64,000 nt of DNA from the NCBI RefSeq assembly GCF_002214185.1, contig NZ_CP022161.1, forward strand, positions 1,797,767 through 1,861,766, given 5' to 3'. The first letter of the stretch is position 1. Every line of letters begins with the position of its first letter. The stretch is from Streptomyces capitiformicae (lineage in GTDB: Bacteria; Actinomycetota; Actinomycetes; Streptomycetales; Streptomycetaceae). The position numbers and the translations under genes are program-made. Positions 1-7,098 of this stretch are shown piece after piece. Below the pieces are notes generated by a model. It had not been told where the DNA came from. It saw only the letters and a program-made list of their open reading frames with translations, and searched no databases.

Positions 1-330
1 GTCGCCCTCGCTCACCCGGGGGAGCCAGCGGGCGCGCTGGGCCGCGGTGCCGTGGGCGTGGACCGGGTGGGCGCCCAGGCCCTGGAGGGCGAGCGCGGTC
101 TCGGCCTCCGTGCAGACGCAAGCCAGTGACTCGCGCATCAGACAGAGGTCGAGCGCCCCCGAGGTGAACAGGCGGGAGAGCAGGCCCAGTCGGCCCAGCT
201 CGGCGACCAGGGGGCGGTTGACATGGCCGGGCTCGCCCTTCTCGGCGAGCGGGCGCAGGCGTTCGGCGGCCAGGGCGCGCAGTTCGGCACACCAGGCGAG
301 TTGTGCCGGTTCGAGCGAGAATGCGGTCAT
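1..330 (-). CDS. Acyl-CoA dehydrogenase, N-terminal part (runs off left edge)
   Basis: The visible 110 residues begin MTAFSLEPAQLAWC and contain the helical N-terminal domain of acyl-CoA dehydrogenases (LRPLAEKGEPGHVNRPLVAELGRLGLL, followed by a segment resembling the region before the catalytic core, with GLGAHPVHAHGTAAQRARWLP matching the family's 'G..AQ...WLP' signature). The family oxidises acyl-CoA thioesters using FAD. The ATG at 330 has a strong GAGAGGGG ribosome site just upstream. It is divergent from the CoA ligase at 495, so the two probably share a control region and act on the same substrate. The C-terminal FAD-binding and catalytic parts are outside the window, so the substrate cannot be judged. 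Confidence 0.82.
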   Translation of the reverse strand, partial: MTAFSLEPAQLAWCAELRALAAERLRPLAEKGEPGHVNRPLVAELGRLGLLSRLFTSGALDLCLMRESLACVCTEAETALALQGLGAHPVHAHGTAAQRARWLPRVSEGD

Positions 331-494
331 TGCCGGTCCCCTCTCCCCCCCATTGGGCCGCTTCCGAGGTTATCGCGAACTGTTGACTGCCGTCACCAAG
401 GCGATACGCTCGCTGAGCGAGCCAACCCAGGCATGCGAGCCCACCACGACATGCGAGCCCACCACCACCGGGACCACAGCAGGGGGCGAACGTC
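331..494. promoter_or_regulatory. Divergent promoter region with palindrome and direct repeat
   Basis: This gap separates the acyl-CoA dehydrogenase (minus) from the CoA ligase (plus). On the plus strand TTGACT at 383-388 and TACGCT at 406-411 sit 17 bp apart and could be -35/-10 elements. A perfect 15-bp palindrome (GCTCGC-TGA-GCGAGC, 408-422) overlaps the putative -10, a normal place for a repressor. Further down, the 16-bp sequence CATGCGAGCCCACCAC occurs twice (432-447 and 450-465), an 18-bp period. The PaaX-family regulator encoded at 2118 is the obvious candidate to bind one of these, but that is inference. Confidence 0.5.
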
Positions 495-2102
495 ATGAAC
501 TCCAGGGTCACCGCCCATGTCGACACCTTCGTCCGGGACCATCTCCCGCCTCCCGACCAGTGGCCCGAGCTCACCTTCGACCTCCCCGAACTGCGCTACC
601 CGGACCGGCTGAACGCCGCCGCCGAGCTGCTCGCCGGAGCCGGCCCCGAGCGGCCGGTCTTCCACACCCCCGCCGGAGACACCTGGACGTACGGCGAACT
701 CGGTGCCCGGGTCGACCGCATCGCCCACACGCTCACGACGGACCTGGGTGTCGTCCCCGGCAACCGGGTGCTGCTGCGGGGGCCCACCACGCCCTGGCTG
801 GCCGCGTGCTGGCTGGCGGTGCTCAAGGCGGGGGCGGTCGCGGTGACGGTGCTCGCGCAGCAGCGGCCGTACGAGCTGGCCACGGTGTGCGAGCTGGCGC
901 GGGTGTCGCACGCGCTGTGCGACGTACGGTCCGTGGACGACCTGGTGAAGGCGGAGGTTCCGGGGCTCAGGATCACCACGTACGGCGGGGACGGGCCCGG
1001 CGATCTGCTCCGGCGGACGGTGAGCGAGGGGCCGTACGAGGCGGTCGCCACGGCGGCCGACGACGTGGCGCTGATCGCGTTCACCTCGGGGACGACCGGG
1101 CGGCCCAAGGGGTGCGTGCACTTCCACCGGGATGTGCTGGCGATCGCGGACACCTTCTCGAAGCACGTCCTCGCGCCGCGCGTGGACGACGTCTTCGCCG
1201 GGTCTCCCCCGCTGGGCTTCACCTTCGGGCTCGGCGGTCTCGTCGTCTTCCCGATGCGGGCCGGGGCCAGCGCCCTGCTGCTCGAACAGGCGGGCCCGAA
1301 GCAGCTGCTGCCGGCGATCGCCGCGCACGGGGTGTCGGTGCTGTTCACGGCGCCGACGGCGTACCGGGCGATGCTCGGCGAGCTGAACGGGGAGGGCGGG
1401 CACGACGTGTCGTCGCTCCGGCGGTGCGTGTCGGCGGGCGAGAACCTGCCGGCCGCGACCTGGCGGGCCTGGCACGAGCGCACGGGGCTGCGGATCATCA
1501 ACGGCATCGGCGCGACCGAGCTGCTGCACATCTTCATCTCCGCCGCCGACGACGACATCAGGCCGGGGACGACGGGCGTTCCCGTACCGGGATGGCACGC
1601 GCGCGTGCAGGACGCCGACGGGGAGCCGGTGCCCGACGGGCAGCACGGGCTGCTCGCCGTGCGCGGTCCGGTGGGATGCCGCTATCTGGCGGATCCACGG
1701 CAGCGGGAGTACGTGCGGGGCGGCTGGAACGTCACGGGTGACACGTATGTCCGCGAGCCGGACGGGTACTTCCGGTATGTCGCGCGCGCCGACGACATGA
1801 TCATCTCGGCCGGGTACAACATCGCGGGCCCGGAGGTCGAGGAGGCCCTGTTACGTCATCCGGACGTGGTCGAGGCGGCAGTGGTGGGACGGCCGGACGA
1901 GGCACGCGGTCAGGCCGTCGTCGCCCACGTGGTCGTCACGGCGGGGGCGGTCCGGGACGGCAAAACGCTGCGTACGTTCCTCAAGTCGGAGCTCGCGCCG
2001 TACAAGTGTCCGCGCGAGATCGTGTTCGTGGACGCGTTGCCGCGCACCGCGACCGGAAAACTTCAGCGGTTCCGCCTACGCACACCTGGTGACCAGCAGT
2101 GA
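495..2102 (+). CDS. Aromatic acid-CoA ligase (benzoate / 2-aminobenzoate-CoA ligase type)
   Basis: A 535-residue member of the ANL adenylating superfamily that would activate an aromatic acid with ATP and CoA. The ATP-binding motif is FTSGTTGRPKG (about residue 197), the A5-like motif is GIGATELLHIF, the hinge region is DDMIISAGYNIAGPEVEEAL and the C-terminal catalytic lysine motif is PRTATGKLQR. The 'TELLHIF' form and the GFTFGLGG segment are typical of benzoate and 2-aminobenzoate CoA ligases rather than fatty-acid ligases. The gene starts at ATG 495 and is followed after 15 bp by a PaaX regulator. A two-domain monooxygenase/reductase of the 2-aminobenzoyl-CoA type lies 6 kb away, which supports 2-aminobenzoate or salicylate as substrate; this is inferred from context. 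Confidence 0.88.
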   Translation: MNSRVTAHVDTFVRDHLPPPDQWPELTFDLPELRYPDRLNAAAELLAGAGPERPVFHTPAGDTWTYGELGARVDRIAHTLTTDLGVVPGNRVLLRGPTTPWLAACWLAVLKAGAVAVTVLAQQRPYELATVCELARVSHALCDVRSVDDLVKAEVPGLRITTYGGDGPGDLLRRTVSEGPYEAVATAADDVALIAFTSGTTGRPKGCVHFHRDVLAIADTFSKHVLAPRVDDVFAGSPPLGFTFGLGGLVVFPMRAGASALLLEQAGPKQLLPAIAAHGVSVLFTAPTAYRAMLGELNGEGGHDVSSLRRCVSAGENLPAATWRAWHERTGLRIINGIGATELLHIFISAADDDIRPGTTGVPVPGWHARVQDADGEPVPDGQHGLLAVRGPVGCRYLADPRQREYVRGGWNVTGDTYVREPDGYFRYVARADDMIISAGYNIAGPEVEEALLRHPDVVEAAVVGRPDEARGQAVVAHVVVTAGAVRDGKTLRTFLKSELAPYKCPREIVFVDALPRTATGKLQRFRLRTPGDQQ

Positions 2103-2117
2103 TGCCGAAGACCTAAA

Positions 2118-2996
2118 ATGATCAACGTGTCCGAACAGCACGCACCACGTTCGCTCATCGTCACCTTCTACGGCGCCTACGGGCGTTCGGTGCCGGGACC
2201 CGTGCCCGTCTCCGAGCTGATCCGGCTGCTCGCCGCGGTGGGTGTCGACGCGCCCTCCGTTCGCTCGTCGGTGTCCCGGCTCAAACGCCGGGGGCTGCTG
2301 CTCCCCGCCCGTACGGCGGCCGGCGCGGCCGGGTACGCGCTGTCGGAGGACGCGCGGCAGCTCCTCGAGGACGGCGACCGGCGGATCTACGCGGCGGCGC
2401 CGGAGCGGGACGAGGGCTGGACGCTGGCCGTGTTCTCCGTACCGGAGTCGGAGCGGCAGAAGCGACACGTGCTGCGCTCCCGGCTCGCCGGACTCGGCTT
2501 CGGCACGGCGGCGCCCGGGGTGTGGATCGCGCCCGCCCGGCTGTACGAGGAGACCCGGCACACCCTCATCCGGCTGCGGCTCGACCCTTACGTGGACCTG
2601 TTCCGGGGTGAGCACCTGGGGTTCGCGGCGACCGCCGAGGCGGTGTCGCGGTGGTGGGACCTGGCCGGGATCGCCAAGCAGCACGAGGCGTTCCTCGACC
2701 GGCACGCGCCCGTTCTGCACAGCTGGCAGCGCCGCGCCGACACCCCGCCCGAGGAGGCGTACCGCGACTATCTGCTGGCCCTGGACTCCTGGCGCCAGCT
2801 GCCGTACGCCGATCCCGGGCTGCCCGCCGAACTGCTGCCGGCGGACTGGCCGGGGGTGCGCTCGGCGGCCGTCTTCCGGGCGCTGCACGCGCGGCTGCGG
2901 GACGCGGGGGCGAGGTTCGCGGGAGTGGAGACCGTGAAGGGCACAGGGAGTGGCGAGAGCAGTGGATCAGACACCGAGGGTGACACCGAACCGTAA
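2118..2996 (+). CDS. PaaX-family transcriptional regulator
   Basis: A 292-residue protein with the PaaX layout: an N-terminal winged helix (RSLIVTFYGAYGRSVPGPVPVSELIRLL, then SVRSSVSRLKRRGLL as recognition region), a central domain and a C-terminal PaaX domain (RDYLLALDSWRQLPYADPGLPAELLPADWPG). PaaX proteins repress aromatic-acid degradation genes and are released by aryl-CoA thioesters. The gene lies 15 bp after the CoA ligase, probably co-transcribed, so the product of that ligase is the likely inducer. The final 20 residues (after GVETVKG) are acidic and Ser/Gly-rich, not part of the domain. Confidence 0.9.
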   Translation: MINVSEQHAPRSLIVTFYGAYGRSVPGPVPVSELIRLLAAVGVDAPSVRSSVSRLKRRGLLLPARTAAGAAGYALSEDARQLLEDGDRRIYAAAPERDEGWTLAVFSVPESERQKRHVLRSRLAGLGFGTAAPGVWIAPARLYEETRHTLIRLRLDPYVDLFRGEHLGFAATAEAVSRWWDLAGIAKQHEAFLDRHAPVLHSWQRRADTPPEEAYRDYLLALDSWRQLPYADPGLPAELLPADWPGVRSAAVFRALHARLRDAGARFAGVETVKGTGSGESSGSDTEGDTEP

Positions 2997-3080
2997 AGTT
3001 CTGTAACGATTCTGTTCACTTAGGGAACCCTCAGGCTTCTCCTTCAATCTTCCCAGAATCCTTACTTACCATCCTGACGC
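2997..3080 (+). promoter_or_regulatory. AT-richer leader upstream of the sulfation operon
   Basis: The 84 bp between the PaaX gene and the sulfotransferase is clearly poorer in GC than its surroundings (runs such as TTCTGTAACGATTCTGTTC and CCTTACTTACCATCC). No Shine-Dalgarno sequence lies directly before ATG 3081, so translation may start from a very short leader. I take this as the likely promoter of the six-gene operon that follows, but no clear -35/-10 pair can be fixed. Confidence 0.35.
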
Positions 3081-3992
3081 ATGAGTCTCATGCGCAACTT
3101 GAACCGGGCACTCACCGCCACCACCGGCCTTCAGGTCCGCAAGGCCACCCCGGCCACCCCGGCCACCCCGGCCAAGTCGGCGAACCCCAAGGCCGCGGCG
3201 CCCAAGCCGGCCACCAAGAAGCCCACGACGGTGTACCGATGTCCGGCTCCCGAGGAACTCGCGACCGACCGACTGCTGAGGCAGCCGGTCTTCATCATGT
3301 CTCCCGTGCGCTCAGGCTCCACCCTGCTGCGGATGCTGATGAACGCGCACTCGCGGCTGCACTCTCCACATGAGCTGCACATACGCAGGCTCGAGGTCGG
3401 CTACGGCAGCAAGCTGTCCCAGAAGGCGATGAGCGCTCTCGACCTGGAGCGCGGCGACCTGGAGCATCTGCTCTGGGACCGGGTCATGCACCGCGAACTG
3501 GTCAAATCGGGCAAGGACTTCATCGTCGAGAAGACCCCGAGCAACGCCTTCGTCCACGAGCGCATCCGGGACTGCTGGCCCGACGCCCGCTTCGTCTTCC
3601 TGCTGCGCCACCCCGTCTCCATCGCCCAGTCCTGGCACGAGGGCGACCCCGACAAGCGCACCTACGACGAGGCCGCCGCCGACGCGCTGCGCTACATGAA
3701 GGCCGTCGACAAGGCCCGCAAGGGACTCACCGGGCATACCGTCCGCTACGAGGACATCACCGCCGACCCGGAGCAGGAGATGCGGCGGCTGTGCGAGTTC
3801 CTCGACCTCGACTTCGAGCCGACGATGCTCGACTACGGCAAGAAGGACGACGCCCAGGTCGTCAAGGGCCTCGGCGACTGGCGCGACAAGATCAAGACCG
3901 GTCAGGTGCAGTCCGGGCGCGCGCTGCCCACCGAGGACGACATCCCGGAGATTCTCCGGCCTATGTGCCAGGCGTGGGGCTACAGCGAGTGA
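3081..3992 (+). CDS. PAPS-dependent sulfotransferase
   Basis: A 303-residue sulfotransferase expected to move the sulfuryl group of PAPS to an acceptor. The 5'-phosphosulfate loop is visible as SPVRSGSTLLRMLMNAHS (about residue 73), the 3'-phosphate site as RFVFLLRHPVSIAQSWHEGD (about 173), and the family tail as VRYEDITADPEQEMRRLCEFL. The first 50 residues are a Lys/Ala/Pro-rich tail with ATP-ATP-ATP repeats and no signal peptide, so the enzyme is cytoplasmic. The downstream genes of the same operon make PAPS (cysC, cysD, cysN), and a glycosyltransferase sits between them, so a glycan or glycolipid is a likely acceptor. The stop codon overlaps the next GTG start. Confidence 0.88.
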   Translation: MSLMRNLNRALTATTGLQVRKATPATPATPAKSANPKAAAPKPATKKPTTVYRCPAPEELATDRLLRQPVFIMSPVRSGSTLLRMLMNAHSRLHSPHELHIRRLEVGYGSKLSQKAMSALDLERGDLEHLLWDRVMHRELVKSGKDFIVEKTPSNAFVHERIRDCWPDARFVFLLRHPVSIAQSWHEGDPDKRTYDEAAADALRYMKAVDKARKGLTGHTVRYEDITADPEQEMRRLCEFLDLDFEPTMLDYGKKDDAQVVKGLGDWRDKIKTGQVQSGRALPTEDDIPEILRPMCQAWGYSE

Positions 3993-4408
3993 AGGCGCAC
4001 GCAGAGATAGCCGAGGTGTGGCCGCGCGACGGCCGTATAAGACTCGTCGGCCGTATCCACGGGCTGCCCGCCCGTGACACCGCCGGTTCCTGGGAGTTGG
4101 TCCTCACCCGTCGCGCCCACCCCGACCGGCGGCTGCGCTACGCCGCCGACCTGAAGGACGACCGCTTCGAGAGCGAATTGCCCGTCGCCGACCTCGCGGC
4201 ACCCGACTACGCCCCCGTGGAGGAGTGGGACATCCACCTCAGCGACGGCACCGTCGAACTGCGCGCCGGAAAGCATCTCGACGACATCCGCGGCAAGAAG
4301 AAGATCTTCGTGTATCCGGAGCAGCACGTCGGGAACCTCGGGGTGCGCCCCTACTACACGATCAAGGACAACCTGTCTCTGGAGTGCCGTACGGGAGGCT
4401 CCGCATGA
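3989..4408 (+). CDS. Conserved-looking protein of unknown function in the sulfation operon
   Basis: I do not recognise a named family. The GTG at 3989 overlaps the sulfotransferase stop (GTGA), giving 139 residues beginning VKAHAEIAEVWPRDGRIRLVG. The sequence alternates short beta-like stretches (RIRLVGRIHGL, WELVLTRR, EEWDIHLSDG, KIFVYPEQ) and ends YYTIKDNLSLECR, which suggests a small all-beta domain like those found beside wall-polymer or glycan transferases. It has no signal peptide, membrane segment or cysteine pair. Its position, coupled to both the sulfotransferase and the GT4 enzyme, argues for a role in acceptor recognition or glycan handling; this is inference. Confidence 0.75.
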   Translation: MKAHAEIAEVWPRDGRIRLVGRIHGLPARDTAGSWELVLTRRAHPDRRLRYAADLKDDRFESELPVADLAAPDYAPVEEWDIHLSDGTVELRAGKHLDDIRGKKKIFVYPEQHVGNLGVRPYYTIKDNLSLECRTGGSA

Positions 4409-5646
4409 CCGACCGTCGTTCCCTGCCCCACGTGCGCTACCTGCTGCTGCACGCCTACGGCCGCGGCGGCACCATCCGCACGGTGATGAACCAGGCCAAC
4501 TCCCTGGTGGCGGCGGGCTGGAGCGTGGAGATCGTCAGCGCGGTGCGCCGCCGCGACGACATCCAGTTCCCGCTCGACGACCGCGTTCAGGTCTCCACGG
4601 TCGTGGACCTGCGCGAGGGCGCCCACACCCCGCCGTCCGGGCTCGTCGCCCGCTGGCGCGAACGCAAGCGCGACGAGCTGCTTCAGGCGCCCGCGCAGCA
4701 CATCCCGAAGGGCGAGTTCGCCTACCGCCACTTCAACCGGTACGTCGAGGACCGGCTCATCGCGTATCTGCGGTCGTTGACCAGCGGCATCCTGGTGACG
4801 ACCCGCCCGGCGCTGAACTTCCTCTCCGCCGAGCACGCCACCAACGGCGTGATCCGCGTCGCCCAGGAGCACATGAACCTCGGCACGCACCGCAAGGACG
4901 TACAGAAGCGCATCCAGGAGACCTACCCGCGCTTCGCCGCCGTCGCCGTGCTCACCGAGCGCGACCGCGAGGAGTACGCCGAACTGCTCCCCGGGACCAA
5001 GGTCATCCGCATCCCGAACGCCGTGCACTCCCTCGACCAGGTCGCCGCCGACCCCGCGTCGAAGATCGCGGTGGCCGCCGGGCGGCTCTTCCCGCAGAAG
5101 GGCTTCGACATGCTGATCCCGGCCTGGGCGAAGCTCGTCGAGTCGTTCCCCGAATGGCAGTTGAGGATTTACGGCAGCGGCGAGAAGAAGTCGGAACTTC
5201 GTAACCTGATCGACGTCCACCATCTCTACAATCACGTTCTCCTCATGGGGCACACCGACCGCCTGGACGACGAACTCGCCAAGGCGTCCTTCTACGTGCT
5301 CAGCTCACGGTTCGAGGGACTTCCGATGGTGATGATCGAGGCGATGAGCCACTCCCTTCCGGTGGTGAGCTTCGACTGCCCGACCGGTCCGGCGGACGTG
5401 CTGACGCACGGCGTCGACGGTCTGCTGGTGGCACCGGAGGACCCCGACGCGCTGGCCGACGCCATGGCGAAGCTCATGGCCGACGAGGCGATGCGCGCCG
5501 ACATGGGGGTGGCCGCGGTGCTCACGGCCGCCTCATACGGCCCGGACGCCGTTCACCCGCGCTGGGAAGCCCTGTTCACCGACCTCCACGAGCAACGGCA
5601 CGGCAGCGCCGCCGTGGCCGGCTCCGCGAAAGGAACACACGCATGA
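4405..5646 (+). CDS. Glycosyltransferase, family 4 (GT-B fold)
   Basis: A 413-residue retaining GT-B glycosyltransferase. The N-terminal acceptor domain starts HVRYLLLHAYGRGGTIRTV; the C-terminal GT1 domain carries KIAVAAGRLFPQKGFDMLI, an EKKSELRNLI linker and the nucleotide-sugar motif SRFEGLPMVMIEAMSHSLP followed by PTGPADVL. ATG 4405 overlaps the preceding stop (ATGA) and its own stop overlaps cysC in the same way, so it belongs to the sulfation operon. It probably builds or extends the glycan that the operon's sulfotransferase decorates. Some resemblance to teichoic-acid glucosyltransferases is visible in the N-terminus, but donor and acceptor cannot be read from sequence. Confidence 0.88.
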   Translation: MTDRRSLPHVRYLLLHAYGRGGTIRTVMNQANSLVAAGWSVEIVSAVRRRDDIQFPLDDRVQVSTVVDLREGAHTPPSGLVARWRERKRDELLQAPAQHIPKGEFAYRHFNRYVEDRLIAYLRSLTSGILVTTRPALNFLSAEHATNGVIRVAQEHMNLGTHRKDVQKRIQETYPRFAAVAVLTERDREEYAELLPGTKVIRIPNAVHSLDQVAADPASKIAVAAGRLFPQKGFDMLIPAWAKLVESFPEWQLRIYGSGEKKSELRNLIDVHHLYNHVLLMGHTDRLDDELAKASFYVLSSRFEGLPMVMIEAMSHSLPVVSFDCPTGPADVLTHGVDGLLVAPEDPDALADAMAKLMADEAMRADMGVAAVLTAASYGPDAVHPRWEALFTDLHEQRHGSAAVAGSAKGTHA

Positions 5647-6197
5647 CCACCTCGCCCAAGGGCCAAGGAGCCACCGTATGGCTCACCGGCCTGCCGAGCG
5701 CGGGCAAGACGACGATCGCCCGCATCCTCGCCGGCCGGCTGCGGTCCGAGGGACACCGTGTGGAGGTCCTCGACGGTGACGAGATCCGCCGCTTCCTCTC
5801 CGCGGGCCTCGGCTTCTCCCGCGAGGACCGCAACACCAACGTGCAGCGCATCGGCCTGGTCGCCGAGGTCCTCGCCCGCAACGGCGTCCTCGCCGTCGTT
5901 CCCGTCATCGCCCCCTACGCCGACAGCCGCGAGGCCGTCCGCAAGCGGCACGACGCGAGCGGCACACCGTACGTCGAGGTCCATGTCGCCACCCCGGTCG
6001 ACGTGTGCAGCGAGCGCGACGTCAAGGGCCTGTACGCCCGTCAGGCCGCCGGCCAGCTCAAGGGCCTGACCGGTGTCGACGACCCGTACGAGCCGCCGGC
6101 CGACCCGGCGCTGGTCCTCGCCACGCAGGACCAGACCCCCGAGGAGTCGGCGGCGTCCGTGTACGCCCTGCTGGCGGAACGGGGTCTGCTCGTATGA
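5643..6197 (+). CDS. cysC: Adenylylsulfate kinase (APS kinase)
   Basis: The 184-residue protein phosphorylates APS at the 3' position to give PAPS. The P-loop GLPSAGKTTIAR is at residues 15-26, followed by the APS-binding stretch VLDGDEIRRFLSAGLGFSREDRNTNVQRIG and the family segment VPVIAPYADSREAVRKRH. Length is normal for a stand-alone bacterial CysC. It overlaps the glycosyltransferase upstream and cysD downstream by 4 bp. Because no APS or PAPS reductase is nearby, the PAPS made here is more likely meant for sulfotransfer than for cysteine synthesis. Confidence 0.95.
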   Translation: MTTSPKGQGATVWLTGLPSAGKTTIARILAGRLRSEGHRVEVLDGDEIRRFLSAGLGFSREDRNTNVQRIGLVAEVLARNGVLAVVPVIAPYADSREAVRKRHDASGTPYVEVHVATPVDVCSERDVKGLYARQAAGQLKGLTGVDDPYEPPADPALVLATQDQTPEESAASVYALLAERGLLV

Positions 6198-7096
6198 CCG
6201 TCCACACCCTGTCTCATCTGGACGCCCTGGAGTCCGAGGCGGTCCACATCTTCCGCGAGGTGGCGGGCGAGTTCGAGCGGCCGGTGATCCTCTTCTCCGG
6301 CGGCAAGGACTCCATCGTCATGCTGCACCTGGCGCTGAAGGCGTTCGCCCCGGCGGCGATCCCGTTCTCGCTGCTGCATGTGGACACCGGGCACAACTTC
6401 CCGGAGGTGCTGGAGTACCGCGACCGTACGGTGGCCGAGCACGGTCTGCGGCTGCATGTGGCGTCCGTGCAGGACTACATCGACCGCGGTGTGCTGCGCG
6501 AGCGGCCGGACGGCACCCGGAACCCGCTGCAGACCGTCCCGCTGACGGAGAAGATCCAGTCGGAGCGCTTCGACGCCGTCTTCGGTGGTGGCCGTCGGGA
6601 CGAGGAGAAGGCCCGCGCCAAGGAGCGGGTGTTCTCGCTGCGGGACGAGTTCTCGCAGTGGGACCCGCGCCGGCAGCGGCCCGAGCTGTGGCAGCTGTAC
6701 AACGGAAGGCACGCGCCTGGGGAGCATGTGCGTGTGTTTCCGCTGTCCAACTGGACCGAGCTGGACGTCTGGCAGTACATCGCCCGGGAGGGCATCGAGC
6801 TGCCGGAGATCTACTTCGCCCACCACCGCGAGGTGTTCATGCGGGGCGGGATGTGGCTGACCGCCGGTGAGTGGGGCGGGCCGCGCGAGAACGAGGCGGT
6901 CGAGAAGCGGCAGGTGCGGTACCGGACCGTGGGTGACATGTCCTGCACGGGCGCCGTCGACTCGGACGCTGTGACATTGGACCAGGTCATCGCCGAGATC
7001 GCCGCGTCCCGGCTCACCGAGCGGGGCGCGACCCGCGCCGACGACAAGCTGTCCGAGGCCGCGATGGAAGACCGTAAGCGCGAGGGGTACTTCTAA
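6194..7096 (+). CDS. cysD: Sulfate adenylyltransferase small subunit
   Basis: The 300-residue subunit catalyses adenylation of sulfate with ATP and forms a complex with the GTPase CysN. The PP-loop motif ILFSGGKDSIVMLHLALKAF is near residue 34, and the downstream blocks HVDTGHNFPEVLEYRD, AVFGGGRRDEEKARAKERVFS and DVWQYIAREGIELPEIYFAHHR are all characteristic, as is the C-terminal VRYRTVGDMSCTGAV. ATG 6194 overlaps the cysC stop (ATGA); cysN starts 2 bp after its stop, so the three genes are translationally coupled. Confidence 0.96.
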   Translation: MTVHTLSHLDALESEAVHIFREVAGEFERPVILFSGGKDSIVMLHLALKAFAPAAIPFSLLHVDTGHNFPEVLEYRDRTVAEHGLRLHVASVQDYIDRGVLRERPDGTRNPLQTVPLTEKIQSERFDAVFGGGRRDEEKARAKERVFSLRDEFSQWDPRRQRPELWQLYNGRHAPGEHVRVFPLSNWTELDVWQYIAREGIELPEIYFAHHREVFMRGGMWLTAGEWGGPRENEAVEKRQVRYRTVGDMSCTGAVDSDAVTLDQVIAEIAASRLTERGATRADDKLSEAAMEDRKREGYF

Positions 7097-7098
7097 GC

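Noticed and set aside
393..1646. Long minus-strand open frames opposite the CoA ligase
   Set aside because: Arg/Pro/Gly-rich shadow translation without domain motifs; the plus strand encodes a clear ligase.
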